10,616 bases of DNA from Sulfurimonas sp. (GCA_022712845.1 JAFLJV010000100.1:1-10616), one strand, 5' to 3'; positions 1-8,000 are shown, counted from the stretch's first letter. The notes: generated from the letters alone by a model not told the origin. Translations and numbers: made by a program.

Positions 1-13
1 TTTTTTCAAAATT

Positions 14-601
14 TTACTTTACCCCATAATGAAGAAGAGTTTGAACTAGCTTATATAATGAAGAATTCTGAGATACTTTTAAGAGTTTATTGTGAGCTTC
101 TTCTATTTTATTTTCTTCAAATAATAAAACTGCACTTTGAATAAGAGCTAAATCTCTATATATTGCATCTCCTGATGAAGCATAATCATCAAGAGAGGAA
201 ACATCTGTAGCAAGCTCGTACTTCGCTAAATCATCTATAATAAGTGTTTTTGTATTTTTTAGTTTTTTAATTGCTTCTAAATCTTTATTTGTCACAGCTT
301 GTGAAAACATCCAAACATCATAAAGTTCTTGGCTTGAAATTTTTAACTCACTTAAAGCATTTGTATCATTTGCATTTTTATTAAGTTGATTAAGAGCAGT
401 ATTAGCTACAAGAATTTTACTATTTAAATTAGCTTCATACACAAGGTTTCCAGCTACAAAAACTACAATAGCAACAACTGAAGCTATCATCACTTTTTTA
501 TATTTTTTTACAAATTTTTCTGTAATAACTGCTTTTTCAAAAAACTTCTCTTCGGAGTTTAACTCCTCTTTAACCATTTTGATATTATCTTTTAAACTCA
601 A
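14..601 (-). CDS. YfgM-like inner-membrane TPR protein
   Basis: A 195-residue protein with a charged cytoplasmic N-terminus (about 1-36), one membrane helix (about 37-53, VMIASVVAIVVFVAGNL) and a helical C-terminal part that would lie in the periplasm. Residues about 148-190 read like degenerate TPR helices (YRDLALIQSAVLLFEE followed by KIEEAHNKLLKV). This layout fits the YfgM/TPR_21 family, whose E. coli member works with the SecYEG translocon and periplasmic chaperones; that role is knowledge of the family, not shown here. The start codon is TTG at 601-599, supported by an AAAGGA ribosome site about 6 bases upstream; the next in-frame ATG is codon 9. The protein ends in HYGVK, and the coding strand then reads TTG AAA AAA into the window edge, so another gene may begin there. 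In many proteobacteria yfgM is followed by bamB. The family call is by architecture only. Confidence 0.7.
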   Translation of the reverse strand: MSLKDNIKMVKEELNSEEKFFEKAVITEKFVKKYKKVMIASVVAIVVFVAGNLVYEANLNSKILVANTALNQLNKNANDTNALSELKISSQELYDVWMFSQAVTNKDLEAIKKLKNTKTLIIDDLAKYELATDVSSLDDYASSGDAIYRDLALIQSAVLLFEENKIEEAHNKLLKVSQNSSLYKLVQTLLHYGVK

Positions 602-637
602 AAATATTCCTTTATTTTACAATAGACTTCTTGCATA

Positions 638-643
638 ATTATA
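638..643 (-). promoter_or_regulatory. Candidate -10 box for the YfgM-like gene
   Basis: The minus strand reads a perfect TATAAT here, about 37 bases upstream of the TTG start. No convincing -35 hexamer is found at the usual distance. That is common in Campylobacterota sigma-70 promoters, but AT-rich DNA also gives such boxes by chance. Confidence 0.35.
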
Positions 644-704
644 ATTTATAAAATAATATCGCATAGTTTGTTAAAGTTTCATCAAATTGATATTATTTTT
701 TTGT

Positions 705-710
705 TACAAT
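705..710 (+). promoter_or_regulatory. Candidate -10 box for gatC-pilT
   Basis: TACAAT lies 27 bases upstream of the gatC ATG and follows a T-rich stretch, as is typical of Campylobacterota promoters without a -35 box. It would give a leader of roughly 20 bases that contains the AAAGGTGG ribosome site. TATAAA at 715-720 is an alternative but would leave little room for a leader. Confidence 0.3.
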
Positions 711-737
711 CATATATAAAATATTTAAAGGTGGGCA

Positions 738-1028
738 ATGCAAGTAGATAACGCACTATTAACAAAATTAGAAAAATTATCATTTTTGAAAGTTTCAGAT
801 GATAAAAGAGAAGAGATTATAGAACAATTATCTCAAATAGTTAATTTTGTTGATAACTTAAGTGAATTAGATACACAAGGTGTTGATGATAATTTTACGA
901 TGAATGATAAATCAACTTTTACTAGAGAAGACATACCAAAATGCAATACAACAGTTAACGATGATATTCTTAAAAATGCACCTCAAAGTGGTGATCATTT
1001 CTTTATAGTCCCTAAAATAATTGAATAA
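738..1028 (+). CDS. gatC: Asp/Glu-tRNA amidotransferase subunit C
   Basis: A 96-residue protein of normal GatC length. The hallmark C-terminus is present at 81-96: AP, five residues, FF, then VPKIIE. The N-terminal helical part (LTKLEKLSFLKVSDD, then LSQIVNFVDNLSELDTQGV) and TREDIP (62-67) also fit. GatC is the small linker subunit of cytoplasmic GatCAB, which amidates misacylated Glu-tRNA(Gln), and Asp-tRNA(Asn) where AsnRS is missing. gatA and gatB are not in the window, as is usual in genomes where the three genes are dispersed. The ATG at 738 has a strong AAAGGTGG site a few bases upstream. The stop lies 46 bp before pilT on the same strand, so the two are probably co-transcribed. The usual proline after the conserved GV (GV-x-P) is absent; here it reads GVDDNF. 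Confidence 0.93.
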   Translation: MQVDNALLTKLEKLSFLKVSDDKREEIIEQLSQIVNFVDNLSELDTQGVDDNFTMNDKSTFTREDIPKCNTTVNDDILKNAPQSGDHFFIVPKIIE

Positions 1029-1074
1029 AATCAAAATAACACTTAAATAAATAAACTATAAGTAAGGTATTATT

Positions 1075-2160
1075 ATGAGTACAGATCAAACAAAAAAACC
1101 CATTGACATTAAAAAACTACTTAAGAGTGTTTTACACTTTGATTCTTCAGATCTTCACTTAGTTCCAGGAAGTGAACCTCAAATAAGAATTGATAAAGAG
1201 TTAAAACCTTTAAACTTGCCTGTTTTACATGCTAAAGAAATTGAAGCTATGGCATATGCTCTTATAGAAGATAAACAAAAGAAAATTTTTGAAGAACATA
1301 ATGAACTTGATTTTTCATTTGAACTTGAAAATATAGGTCGTTTTCGTGCCAATTACTACCGTACCATTGCTGGTATTGGTTGTGCCTTTCGTATGATTCC
1401 TATAAAAATACCTTCACTTGATGAATATAATAATAATCCTATTTTTAAAGAGCTTGTTAAAAAAGAAAAAGGGTTGATTTTAGTAACTGGACCAACAGGT
1501 AGTGGTAAATCAACAACTCTTGCTTCTATGCTTAATGAAATTAATATAACTGAGAGAAGACATATTATTACTGTTGAAGACCCAGTTGAGTTTGTACATC
1601 CAAATATTAAATCTTTATTTTCACAAAGAGATGTGGGGGAAGATACAGCATCTTTTTCTGCTGCACTTAAATATGCGTTGAGACAAGATCCTGATGTGAT
1701 ACTAATTGGAGAGATGAGGGATAAAGAAACTATTTCAGCTGCTCTTACAGCTGCTGAGACTGGTCACCTTGTTTTTGGAACACTTCATACAAACTCTGCA
1801 CCTGGTACTATTAATCGTATTATAGATGTTTTTGATGCAGGTGAACAGCCACAGGTTAGAGCACAACTTTCATCCTCTTTAGTTGCCGTTATTTCACAAT
1901 CACTTATCCCAAGGATAGGTGGTGGTAAAGTTGCTACTCAAGAAGTTTTAATAACAAATCCAGCTGTTCAAAATCTAATCAGAGAAGATAAAGTTCACCA
2001 AATATACTCTCAAATGCAATTAAATCAAAATGAAACAAATATGACCACACAAACTGATGAATTAGTTGAATTACTAATGAAAAAAATTATTTCAAAAGAT
2101 AATGCTGTTAAAAATTCAAATAGACCTGAAGAATTTTTAAGAATTGTAGATGAACTTTAA
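1075..2160 (+). CDS. pilT: Type IV pilus retraction ATPase PilT
   Basis: A 361-residue GspE/PilT-family ATPase of normal PilT length. It has an N-terminal PAS-like domain (about 10-100) and a RecA-like domain. The motifs appear in order: Walker A GPTGSGKST (139-147), Asp box TVEDPVEF (166-173), Walker B DPDVILIGEMRD (205-216) and His box LVFGTLHT (232-239). The PilT signature AIRNLIRE near the C-terminus appears as AVQNLIRE (297-304), which separates it from PilB-type assembly ATPases, although its Arg is replaced by Gln. PilT is a cytoplasmic hexamer that drives pilus retraction for twitching, surface sensing and DNA uptake. The ATG at 1075 follows a TAAGGT site. No other pilus gene is in the window, and the neighbour gatC is unrelated in function. 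PilU is the main alternative, but length and motifs favour PilT. Confidence 0.93.
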   Translation: MSTDQTKKPIDIKKLLKSVLHFDSSDLHLVPGSEPQIRIDKELKPLNLPVLHAKEIEAMAYALIEDKQKKIFEEHNELDFSFELENIGRFRANYYRTIAGIGCAFRMIPIKIPSLDEYNNNPIFKELVKKEKGLILVTGPTGSGKSTTLASMLNEINITERRHIITVEDPVEFVHPNIKSLFSQRDVGEDTASFSAALKYALRQDPDVILIGEMRDKETISAALTAAETGHLVFGTLHTNSAPGTINRIIDVFDAGEQPQVRAQLSSSLVAVISQSLIPRIGGGKVATQEVLITNPAVQNLIREDKVHQIYSQMQLNQNETNMTTQTDELVELLMKKIISKDNAVKNSNRPEEFLRIVDEL

Positions 2161-2176
2161 TTACAAATACAATATT

Positions 2177-4471
2177 CTAAATGGATACTACTCTATTTCT
2201 TCCTAGATTTTTTGCTTTATAAAGAGCATCATCTGCTTCTTTATAAGCATTACACGCATCATTTAGCTCATTATCTTTTATAAATTTAACACCTATTGAC
2301 ACTGTAATATATTTTGAACTATAATGCCCACTATGAGTAATTTTTAAATTTCTTATAGATTCTCTTACTTTATTAAAAAAATCTAAAATACTACTTTCAT
2401 CTGCGTAGTAACATAACATTGCAAACTCCTCTCCACCTATTCTAAAACTGTAATCACTCGGACGAGACATTTTTGATTTAATATCATTTGCTACAGATTG
2501 AAGTGCTTTATCCCCAGCTTGATGTCCATACGTATCATTAAATTGTTTAAAATAATCTATATCTATAATAGCTAACGCAATTTTTTTATTTTCTCTTCGT
2601 GCTATTAATATTTTTTTCTTAAATATTTCATCAAAATATCTTCTATTAAAAAGATCTGTTAAGGCATCTGTTATAGACAACTCTTCTACTAATTTTCTAT
2701 CTGTAATATTATGTTTAATACTTGTATAACCAACTATATTTTCATTAATATCATAATTTGGCACAATAATATTTTCAGTCCAATAGAAACCACCATCTTT
2801 TGCTTTATTTTTCATTTCACCTCTCCAAGAGAGACCTTGTTTTATCGTTCTCCAAAGTTCTACATATAAAAGTTGTGAAGTATCATCATGTTTAAATATT
2901 CTATAGCTCTGACCTATTAATTCATCTTTATTAAATTTAGAAAGATTACAAAATTCTTCACTTACATCTATTATTATTCCATTTAAATCTGATTTAACTA
3001 TCATTATATTTTTATCAATTAGTTTTAAATAATATTTTGTTTCATCATCTTGTTCAGATTGATAAATATTGTTTGACATAATATATATAATTCGTTTTAA
3101 AAAATTTATCTCATTATTATCAAAAGTATTACTAAAACACAACTGAACAGCACCTATACTCTTATCAAGATTTATTAGAGGGATACTTAGCATCTCATTG
3201 ATTTTGATTTTTTCACCATTATTATCTATCTCTAAATCTGTTTGTGTAATTTGTAGTTGTTGATCAATAATACAATCACCAATTAAATTATCATGCAGAT
3301 GTAATGTGCATTCTACATTAGAATACCTTATCCCATATGTTCCACCTAGATAAAGTTTATAATTTTTATCATCGTATATATATAATATTCCATTAACAGC
3401 ATTAAAGTTTTTCACTAATTGTTCAATCGATACTTCACACATATCTCTTAATGAATGAATTGTAAGTAACATCTCTTTTAACTCAGCTATATATTTATCA
3501 TCTTTATTTTTTTTATTTATCTGCATCAAAAGTTTTTTAGATTTAGTATAGTTTATATATATAACTATCAATGTTAATATCATAAGTAAGATATATAAAC
3601 TGGTTCCATTTTCTATTTTAAACGCTATACTTTCTTTTCTTTCTTTTAATTTATTTACCAATAACTCTTTTGTTGTCATAAATAAACTATCAATAAAACT
3701 ATTAATCTTTGAGAGTTGTAAAAAATAATTTAATGCATCTTGTTTGCTAATATTTTTCCTAATTAAAGTTGTTTGCAGAGTTTTAAATTCAGAAATTATA
3801 TTTTCAATAATAGGATTTACTACCTGATTATAATTAGAAAGTATTTTTAATGATTTTTTTGATATATTAGTTATATCAGAAGAAAAATCACTTATATTTT
3901 CATTTATTATAAATTGATAATGTTTTTGTTTTTTATTTATGTAAATAGTATTTAGATCGATATCGCTGAGGTTCTCAATATTTTTAATAGCTTTTGGAAG
4001 TATTTTTAAGGTTATTGATATCAAAAATGCTATATCTCTTTGAGATTCTAAATTAAGAGATGAGATATCAGCAATATTAAAAATTTCATCTTCTAATATT
4101 TTTAATGTTGTAATATATTTTTTATTTATTTCTTCTTTAGATAGTTGACTTTCTTGTTTTATGAAGTCTAAAAAATAGTTGTTAATTTTTTGATTATTAA
4201 ATTTTTTTAATTTTTCAAGAATATTTGTATTTGGAATTAAAGAAAGAATTTCTGATTGATTTTTTATATCAGGTTTTATTTTATTTATAAATATATTATT
4301 TTTTATTATACTACTAACATTATATAAAATAGAAATTTGTTCTATTCCTAATAATTTTTTTTCAGTAGTAATATATTGCTCTTGATAAAAATTTCTTACC
4401 ATGAAAAATAGTAATGTAAACACGGCTATTGACACTACTCCTGGAAAAATAACCTGTTTTTGTGATTCCAA
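2177..4471 (-). CDS. Membrane diguanylate cyclase, GAF-PAS-GGDEF
   Basis: A 764-residue signalling protein. TM1 is at about 8-26, a mainly helical periplasmic region at about 27-288 and TM2 at about 289-308. A GAF domain follows at about 335-470, a PAS domain at about 480-592 and the GGDEF domain at about 598-764. The cyclase looks active: IDIDYFK (636-642) supplies the metal aspartates D637 and D639, the A-site is GGEEF (679-683), and the inhibitory I-site RPSD (670-673) lies exactly five residues before it. The expected product is c-di-GMP from two GTP, with product feedback. The PAS resembles the Aer redox type (ELIGQ, FKHDD, LWRTIKQGLSWRGEMKNK, GFYW), which binds FAD in Aer; the cofactor here is inference. 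The start is TTG at 4471-4469 with AAAGGA about 8 bases upstream, and an in-frame stop (TAA) just upstream excludes a longer form. Transcribed alone, it converges on pilT. Confidence 0.93.
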   Translation of the reverse strand: MESQKQVIFPGVVSIAVFTLLFFMVRNFYQEQYITTEKKLLGIEQISILYNVSSIIKNNIFINKIKPDIKNQSEILSLIPNTNILEKLKKFNNQKINNYFLDFIKQESQLSKEEINKKYITTLKILEDEIFNIADISSLNLESQRDIAFLISITLKILPKAIKNIENLSDIDLNTIYINKKQKHYQFIINENISDFSSDITNISKKSLKILSNYNQVVNPIIENIISEFKTLQTTLIRKNISKQDALNYFLQLSKINSFIDSLFMTTKELLVNKLKERKESIAFKIENGTSLYILLMILTLIVIYINYTKSKKLLMQINKKNKDDKYIAELKEMLLTIHSLRDMCEVSIEQLVKNFNAVNGILYIYDDKNYKLYLGGTYGIRYSNVECTLHLHDNLIGDCIIDQQLQITQTDLEIDNNGEKIKINEMLSIPLINLDKSIGAVQLCFSNTFDNNEINFLKRIIYIMSNNIYQSEQDDETKYYLKLIDKNIMIVKSDLNGIIIDVSEEFCNLSKFNKDELIGQSYRIFKHDDTSQLLYVELWRTIKQGLSWRGEMKNKAKDGGFYWTENIIVPNYDINENIVGYTSIKHNITDRKLVEELSITDALTDLFNRRYFDEIFKKKILIARRENKKIALAIIDIDYFKQFNDTYGHQAGDKALQSVANDIKSKMSRPSDYSFRIGGEEFAMLCYYADESSILDFFNKVRESIRNLKITHSGHYSSKYITVSIGVKFIKDNELNDACNAYKEADDALYKAKNLGRNRVVSI

Positions 4472-4521
4472 ATATGAAGTCCTTTAGAATTAAAAAAACA
4501 AAGGTACCATATATACAATAA

Positions 4522-4540
4522 ATTATAACTTAATATTATA
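4522..4540 (-). promoter_or_regulatory. Two tandem TATAAT boxes before the cyclase
   Basis: On the minus strand TATAAT occurs twice, at 4540-4535 and 4527-4522, about 65 and 51 bases upstream of the TTG start. Either could serve as a -10 element; no good -35 hexamer accompanies them. The distal copy overlaps one arm of the AT palindrome at 4533-4552. Confidence 0.35.
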
Positions 4541-4552
4541 TGTTTATAATAT
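4533..4552. repeat. AT-only inverted repeat upstream of the cyclase
   Basis: ATATTATA (4533-4540), a TGTT loop, and TATAATAT (4545-4552) form a perfect 8-bp inverted repeat with a 4-base spacer. It overlaps a candidate -10 box, so it could act as an operator. In sequence this AT-rich such repeats are expected by chance, and no regulator can be named. Confidence 0.3.
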
Positions 4553-4634
4553 AGTTTAGTAAAAATCTAAAACCAAAAATAGTTGATGATTATTTTTTAA
4601 ACTATAAAAAAATGATTATCTAGTCTGAAATATT

Positions 4635-5642
4635 TTATTTTAGTTTTCTAAACTTTATCATTTTAAAGCGTTCACCTAAAAAGTTAGGCATAATCAGCAT
4701 CTTCGCCTTTTCTAGCTCTTGTTTATAGATTTTTTCATCTACATTATCTTTTAAAATCTCTAGAAGTTCTAAGATTTCCATATCTACAAGTGCTACCATT
4801 TGAGCCTTTAATTCTACAAATTCTACCCCTGCTTCTTCATAAGAATCTTTAACATGAGCAAATGTGACATCATAAGTTATGTCAGATTTTGCAAATAGCT
4901 CTTCTTTCTTAATATTTTCATCAAAAAATGGAATAACCTTATGTTTAGTATAGACTCGAAGTGAGAAGTCAGGACGAGCTATCATCTCTCCATAGTCAAA
5001 ACTCATAAATTCAAACTTTTTACATGACTCAGCCATCTCTTTTGCAAACTCTTCGTAACCAATAGCTATCTCACCTCTATCTTTGTTATATTTATCAGCC
5101 TTACTTTTAACCCACTCATTATCTACATCAAACTCTACATTGTGACCTTCAACTCTCGCTGTTTTACCTTTGTAGTAAAGTTCGCAAGGAAATGCGTCAA
5201 ATATCTCATTTGCTATGAAAAAAGCATTGTCACACTTTAACTCACTTAAAGATTTATAGTGAGTAAGTGAGATAACATCACCAAAAGATTCATCAAGATA
5301 ATTTTTTTGAAATTTTTGTAAATCATCAAATCTTTCAATAATTACAAATTTAAAAGTTTTTAACAGAACAGGTCTTAATGTATAAATAAACTCTATCATA
5401 TCAGCTAAGAAGTAACCATGATGAGCACCTACCTCACATATAGTTGCATCTTTAACTAAAAAACCTTCATCAACTAAAGAGATGATATGTTTAGCAATAG
5501 TTCCACCAAAAAACTTACTACTACTTACTGCTGTATAAAAATCTCCACTTTTTCCTATATTTTTATATGTTGCATAATAACCATTAGCTCCATAGAGCCA
5601 TTCACCCATATACTCACTAAACTTCACTTTTATACATCTCAT
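4635..5642 (-). CDS. MidA/NDUFAF7-type SAM-dependent methyltransferase
   Basis: A 335-residue member of the COG1565/Methyltransf_28 family. The family N-terminus is clear (FSEYMGEWLYG, GYYATYKNIGKSGDFYTAVS, FGGTIA). Later come ANEIFDAFPCELY (144-156), FDYGEM (215-220), a DITYDVTFAHV segment (254-264) and the closing FLGERFKMIKF (321-331). The relative NDUFAF7 dimethylates an arginine of a mitochondrial complex I subunit; the bacterial substrate is not established. SAM motif I reads EVGAHHGYFLADM (70-82), with His-His where most relatives have a Gly-rich loop. The start is uncertain. ATG at 5642 overlaps the upstream TolC gene by 26 bases and lacks a ribosome site. GTG at 5627, giving a protein starting MKFSEYM, matches the family start better and overlaps by 11 bases. 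Either way translation is probably coupled to tolC. It is the last gene of the minus-strand block. Confidence 0.85.
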   Translation of the reverse strand: MRCIKVKFSEYMGEWLYGANGYYATYKNIGKSGDFYTAVSSSKFFGGTIAKHIISLVDEGFLVKDATICEVGAHHGYFLADMIEFIYTLRPVLLKTFKFVIIERFDDLQKFQKNYLDESFGDVISLTHYKSLSELKCDNAFFIANEIFDAFPCELYYKGKTARVEGHNVEFDVDNEWVKSKADKYNKDRGEIAIGYEEFAKEMAESCKKFEFMSFDYGEMIARPDFSLRVYTKHKVIPFFDENIKKEELFAKSDITYDVTFAHVKDSYEEAGVEFVELKAQMVALVDMEILELLEILKDNVDEKIYKQELEKAKMLIMPNFLGERFKMIKFRKLK

Positions 5643-6837
5643 ATAAGTTTAAAAGTTCTAACTGTTTATCTATCTCAAAAATTTCTACATCACGCCCTTG
5701 AATCTCTACTGAATTTTGTAAAAGTTTAACATCATGTTCTGTTTTATATCCAGCACTAAAAAGCTCTCTTGTATCTGCTAGTAGTTTTTCATATATATCT
5801 CTATTTTCAATACTAAGTTGCTTCTTTTTATTGAGATTTTTTATATTTTGCATCACTTGTTCAAAAATTGCTTTTAATTCTCTTTTTTTATCATCAACTA
5901 TTAGCAGTGATTTTAAATAGTCTACTTTTGCTGACTCTATATCCGAAAAAGCATTTATATCTAATGGAAGTGATACTCTAAAACCATAGTTATAAAAATT
6001 TGTATTATTTGTAGTACTAACTCCACCAGGAATAAATTGTTGATTTTTACTCTCTTGCCAGCTATAACCAGCTATTAAATTTAAACTTGGAAGATATTTT
6101 GCCACTATGATATCTTTATAATATTTATTTTTAGATATTTCACTTTGTGATTTATTTAAAACTATATTATGATTTAAAAACTCACTTTGAGTTACTAATT
6201 TTAGCGTTGGAATAAAAGCATTTTTATAATTAATATCACTAATAGCTTGAAATTTTGAAATAAGTCTCTCTTTATTTGTTTGAATATCATAAAGTGATTG
6301 AATAATAGTATTTCTCTCTATTATTGCGTTATCTAAAAAACCAGAGTCTAATTGACCATTTAGATAATCCTCTTTTTTTTGTGCAAGATTTATTTCAGAA
6401 TTTTTTATCTGTAAATTTTGTTTAATAACTTTTAAATCTGTTTGTTTGATCTGCATAAGAAGGGAGATGGCATCTTTTACTAATTTTCTTTTTATAATAT
6501 CAGTAGAGTGATTAGCATATATTTTTGATGCCTCAGCATATTTAATTGCATAATATATCCCACCACTTTTAAAAATTGGTTGATCAATATCTATACCATA
6601 ACTTATTTTAGTTTGTTTATTATCATATGGATTACTTTTTGAATAATTATAATTTAGATTAACAGGAGAGATCCAAGAATTACCAAGCTTTGTACTCTCT
6701 ACCTTATTTTTTTCATAATCATAATTAAACTGCTCTATTTTATTATCAGATATATACTTTTCAAGATTTTCATTTTCTGCAAAAAGTAAAGAATTAAATA
6801 GAAGAAACGGCAATATACAAAGATTTAAAACCTTCAT
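5617..6837 (-). CDS. TolC-family outer-membrane efflux protein
   Basis: About 406 residues with a signal peptide (1-20, hydrophobic core LCILPFLLFNSLLFA, cleavage after LLFA). The duplicated OEP pattern follows. The first beta pair is at about 57-66 and 79-90 (YGIDIDQPIFKSGG), then long helices at about 95-200. A second beta pair lies at about 249-260 (YLPSLNLIAGYSW) and 282-292 (NYGFRVSLPLD), then long helices to the end with SAGYKTEHDVKLLQNS (361-376). This trimeric channel would link a periplasmic adaptor to the outside. I chose ATG at 6837: the AGAGGA site is 5 bases upstream of it but only 2 bases from the preceding in-frame TTG at 6840. The start lies 44 bases inside argD and the end overlaps the methyltransferase gene. 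The likely partner adaptor is upstream at 8728-9525; no inner-membrane pump is seen, so the substrate is unknown. Confidence 0.88.
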   Translation of the reverse strand: MKVLNLCILPFLLFNSLLFAENENLEKYISDNKIEQFNYDYEKNKVESTKLGNSWISPVNLNYNYSKSNPYDNKQTKISYGIDIDQPIFKSGGIYYAIKYAEASKIYANHSTDIIKRKLVKDAISLLMQIKQTDLKVIKQNLQIKNSEINLAQKKEDYLNGQLDSGFLDNAIIERNTIIQSLYDIQTNKERLISKFQAISDINYKNAFIPTLKLVTQSEFLNHNIVLNKSQSEISKNKYYKDIIVAKYLPSLNLIAGYSWQESKNQQFIPGGVSTTNNTNFYNYGFRVSLPLDINAFSDIESAKVDYLKSLLIVDDKKRELKAIFEQVMQNIKNLNKKKQLSIENRDIYEKLLADTRELFSAGYKTEHDVKLLQNSVEIQGRDVEIFEIDKQLELLNLYEMYKSEV

Positions 6838-7975
6838 CAATTTCCTCTTTTGTAATTGTAAGTGGTGGCAAAAATCTAAGAGTATTTTTTCCAGCTTTTA
6901 AAACCATAACTCCATTCTCTTTAGCATTAGATATTATGCTACTTAATGTATCTGCATTTTTAACACGCAGTCCACACATTAGACCTATTCCAACTTTAGA
7001 TGTAAAAAGATTTCTGTATGAATTATAAAACTTTTCTAATTCACTGTTAAAATAACTAATCGTTGAATCTAACTCCCCACTATCTTTATACTCTTTTAAA
7101 ATATCAAGTACTTCACATGTAGCTGTAGAACTTAAGTAGTTTCCACCAAATGTTGAGCCATGTTCTCCTGGTGCTAAAACATCTTTTAGAGATGTCATAA
7201 CAACACCAATAGGAACACCACCACCAATACCTTTTGCTAAAGTTACAATATCTGGCTTGATATCATAAATATTTGAAGCTAAAAACTCACCTGTTCTATA
7301 TCCACCAGTTTGAACTTCATCAACAATAAGTAAAATATTTTTACTCTTTAGTAATTTTGCTAAAGCTTGAACTTCATCTTTGTTCTGTCGCTGAACACCA
7401 CCCTCACCTTGAACTAACTCTATCATAACTGCACATGTATGATCATCAAGAAGAGCCTCTACATCAGAAATAGCATCAGCATATACAAAACCATCAGGAA
7501 ATGGTCCAAAGTAGTTGTGCATCACCTCTTGCCCTGTTGCTTTTACAGTAGTAATTGTTCTACCATGAAATGAATTTTGTAGAGTTATAATTTTATATCT
7601 TTTCACTTCCCCATTAATCTCACCAAATTTTCTAGCAATCTTAATAGCACCCTCATTTGCTTCTGCTCCACTATTTCCAAAGAAACACTGCATATCATAT
7701 CCACTAGCCTCTACAAGCTTCTGTGCAGCTCTCACTTGAGGTGCGATATGATATAAATTTGATATATGAGTGATATTTGAAATTTGTTTTGTAATAGCAC
7801 TATTTACTCTCTCATTTGCATGTCCAACACTAACTACACCAATACCTGAAGTAAAATCTATATATTTTTTATCATTACTATCAACAAGTCTTGCATTTTT
7901 ACCACTTGTAAATTCTACATCTGCTCTTGCATATGTAGGTAACACATATTTTTTATCTAACTCTTTAATGTTCAT
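6794..7975 (-). CDS. argD: Acetylornithine aminotransferase
   Basis: A 393-residue class III PLP aminotransferase of normal ArgD length. It begins with LPTYARADV and YIDFTSGIGVVSVGHAN. The phosphate-binding FGNSGAEANEGAIKIAR segment is at 99-115 and FHGRT at 136-140. DEVQTG (219-224) holds the Asp that pairs with the pyridine nitrogen. The Schiff-base Lys is K248 in LAKGIGGGVPIG, GSTFGGN is at 273-279, and the carboxylate-binding Arg is R367 in LRFLPPL. ArgD converts N-acetylglutamate semialdehyde to N-acetylornithine with glutamate as donor, and the family can also act as succinyldiaminopimelate aminotransferase in lysine synthesis. The ATG at 7975 has AGAGGA 5 bases upstream, and a TATAAT at 8001-8006 suggests its own promoter. 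The gene ends 44 bases inside the TolC gene. Other omega-aminotransferases are less likely given length and motifs. Confidence 0.92.
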   Translation of the reverse strand: MNIKELDKKYVLPTYARADVEFTSGKNARLVDSNDKKYIDFTSGIGVVSVGHANERVNSAITKQISNITHISNLYHIAPQVRAAQKLVEASGYDMQCFFGNSGAEANEGAIKIARKFGEINGEVKRYKIITLQNSFHGRTITTVKATGQEVMHNYFGPFPDGFVYADAISDVEALLDDHTCAVMIELVQGEGGVQRQNKDEVQALAKLLKSKNILLIVDEVQTGGYRTGEFLASNIYDIKPDIVTLAKGIGGGVPIGVVMTSLKDVLAPGEHGSTFGGNYLSSTATCEVLDILKEYKDSGELDSTISYFNSELEKFYNSYRNLFTSKVGIGLMCGLRVKNADTLSSIISNAKENGVMVLKAGKNTLRFLPPLTITKEEIDEGFKSLYIAVSSI

Positions 7976-8000
7976 ATCTTCCTCTTATATCTCTAAAATA

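Noticed and set aside
602..737. Small gene or RNA in the divergent spacer before gatC
   Set aside because: Only 136 bases of AT-rich sequence with candidate promoter boxes on both strands; no structured RNA motif or start with a ribosome site other than those of the flanking genes.
4579..4605. ATAGTT...AACTAT hairpin after the methyltransferase gene as a terminator
   Set aside because: Only six mostly A-T pairs with a 15-base loop and no T-run on the coding (minus) strand directly after it; too weak to call.
5487..5729. Plus-strand open frame opposite the methyltransferase and TolC genes
   Set aside because: Low-complexity hydrophobic translation, fully antisense to two well-supported genes; no ribosome site considered convincing.
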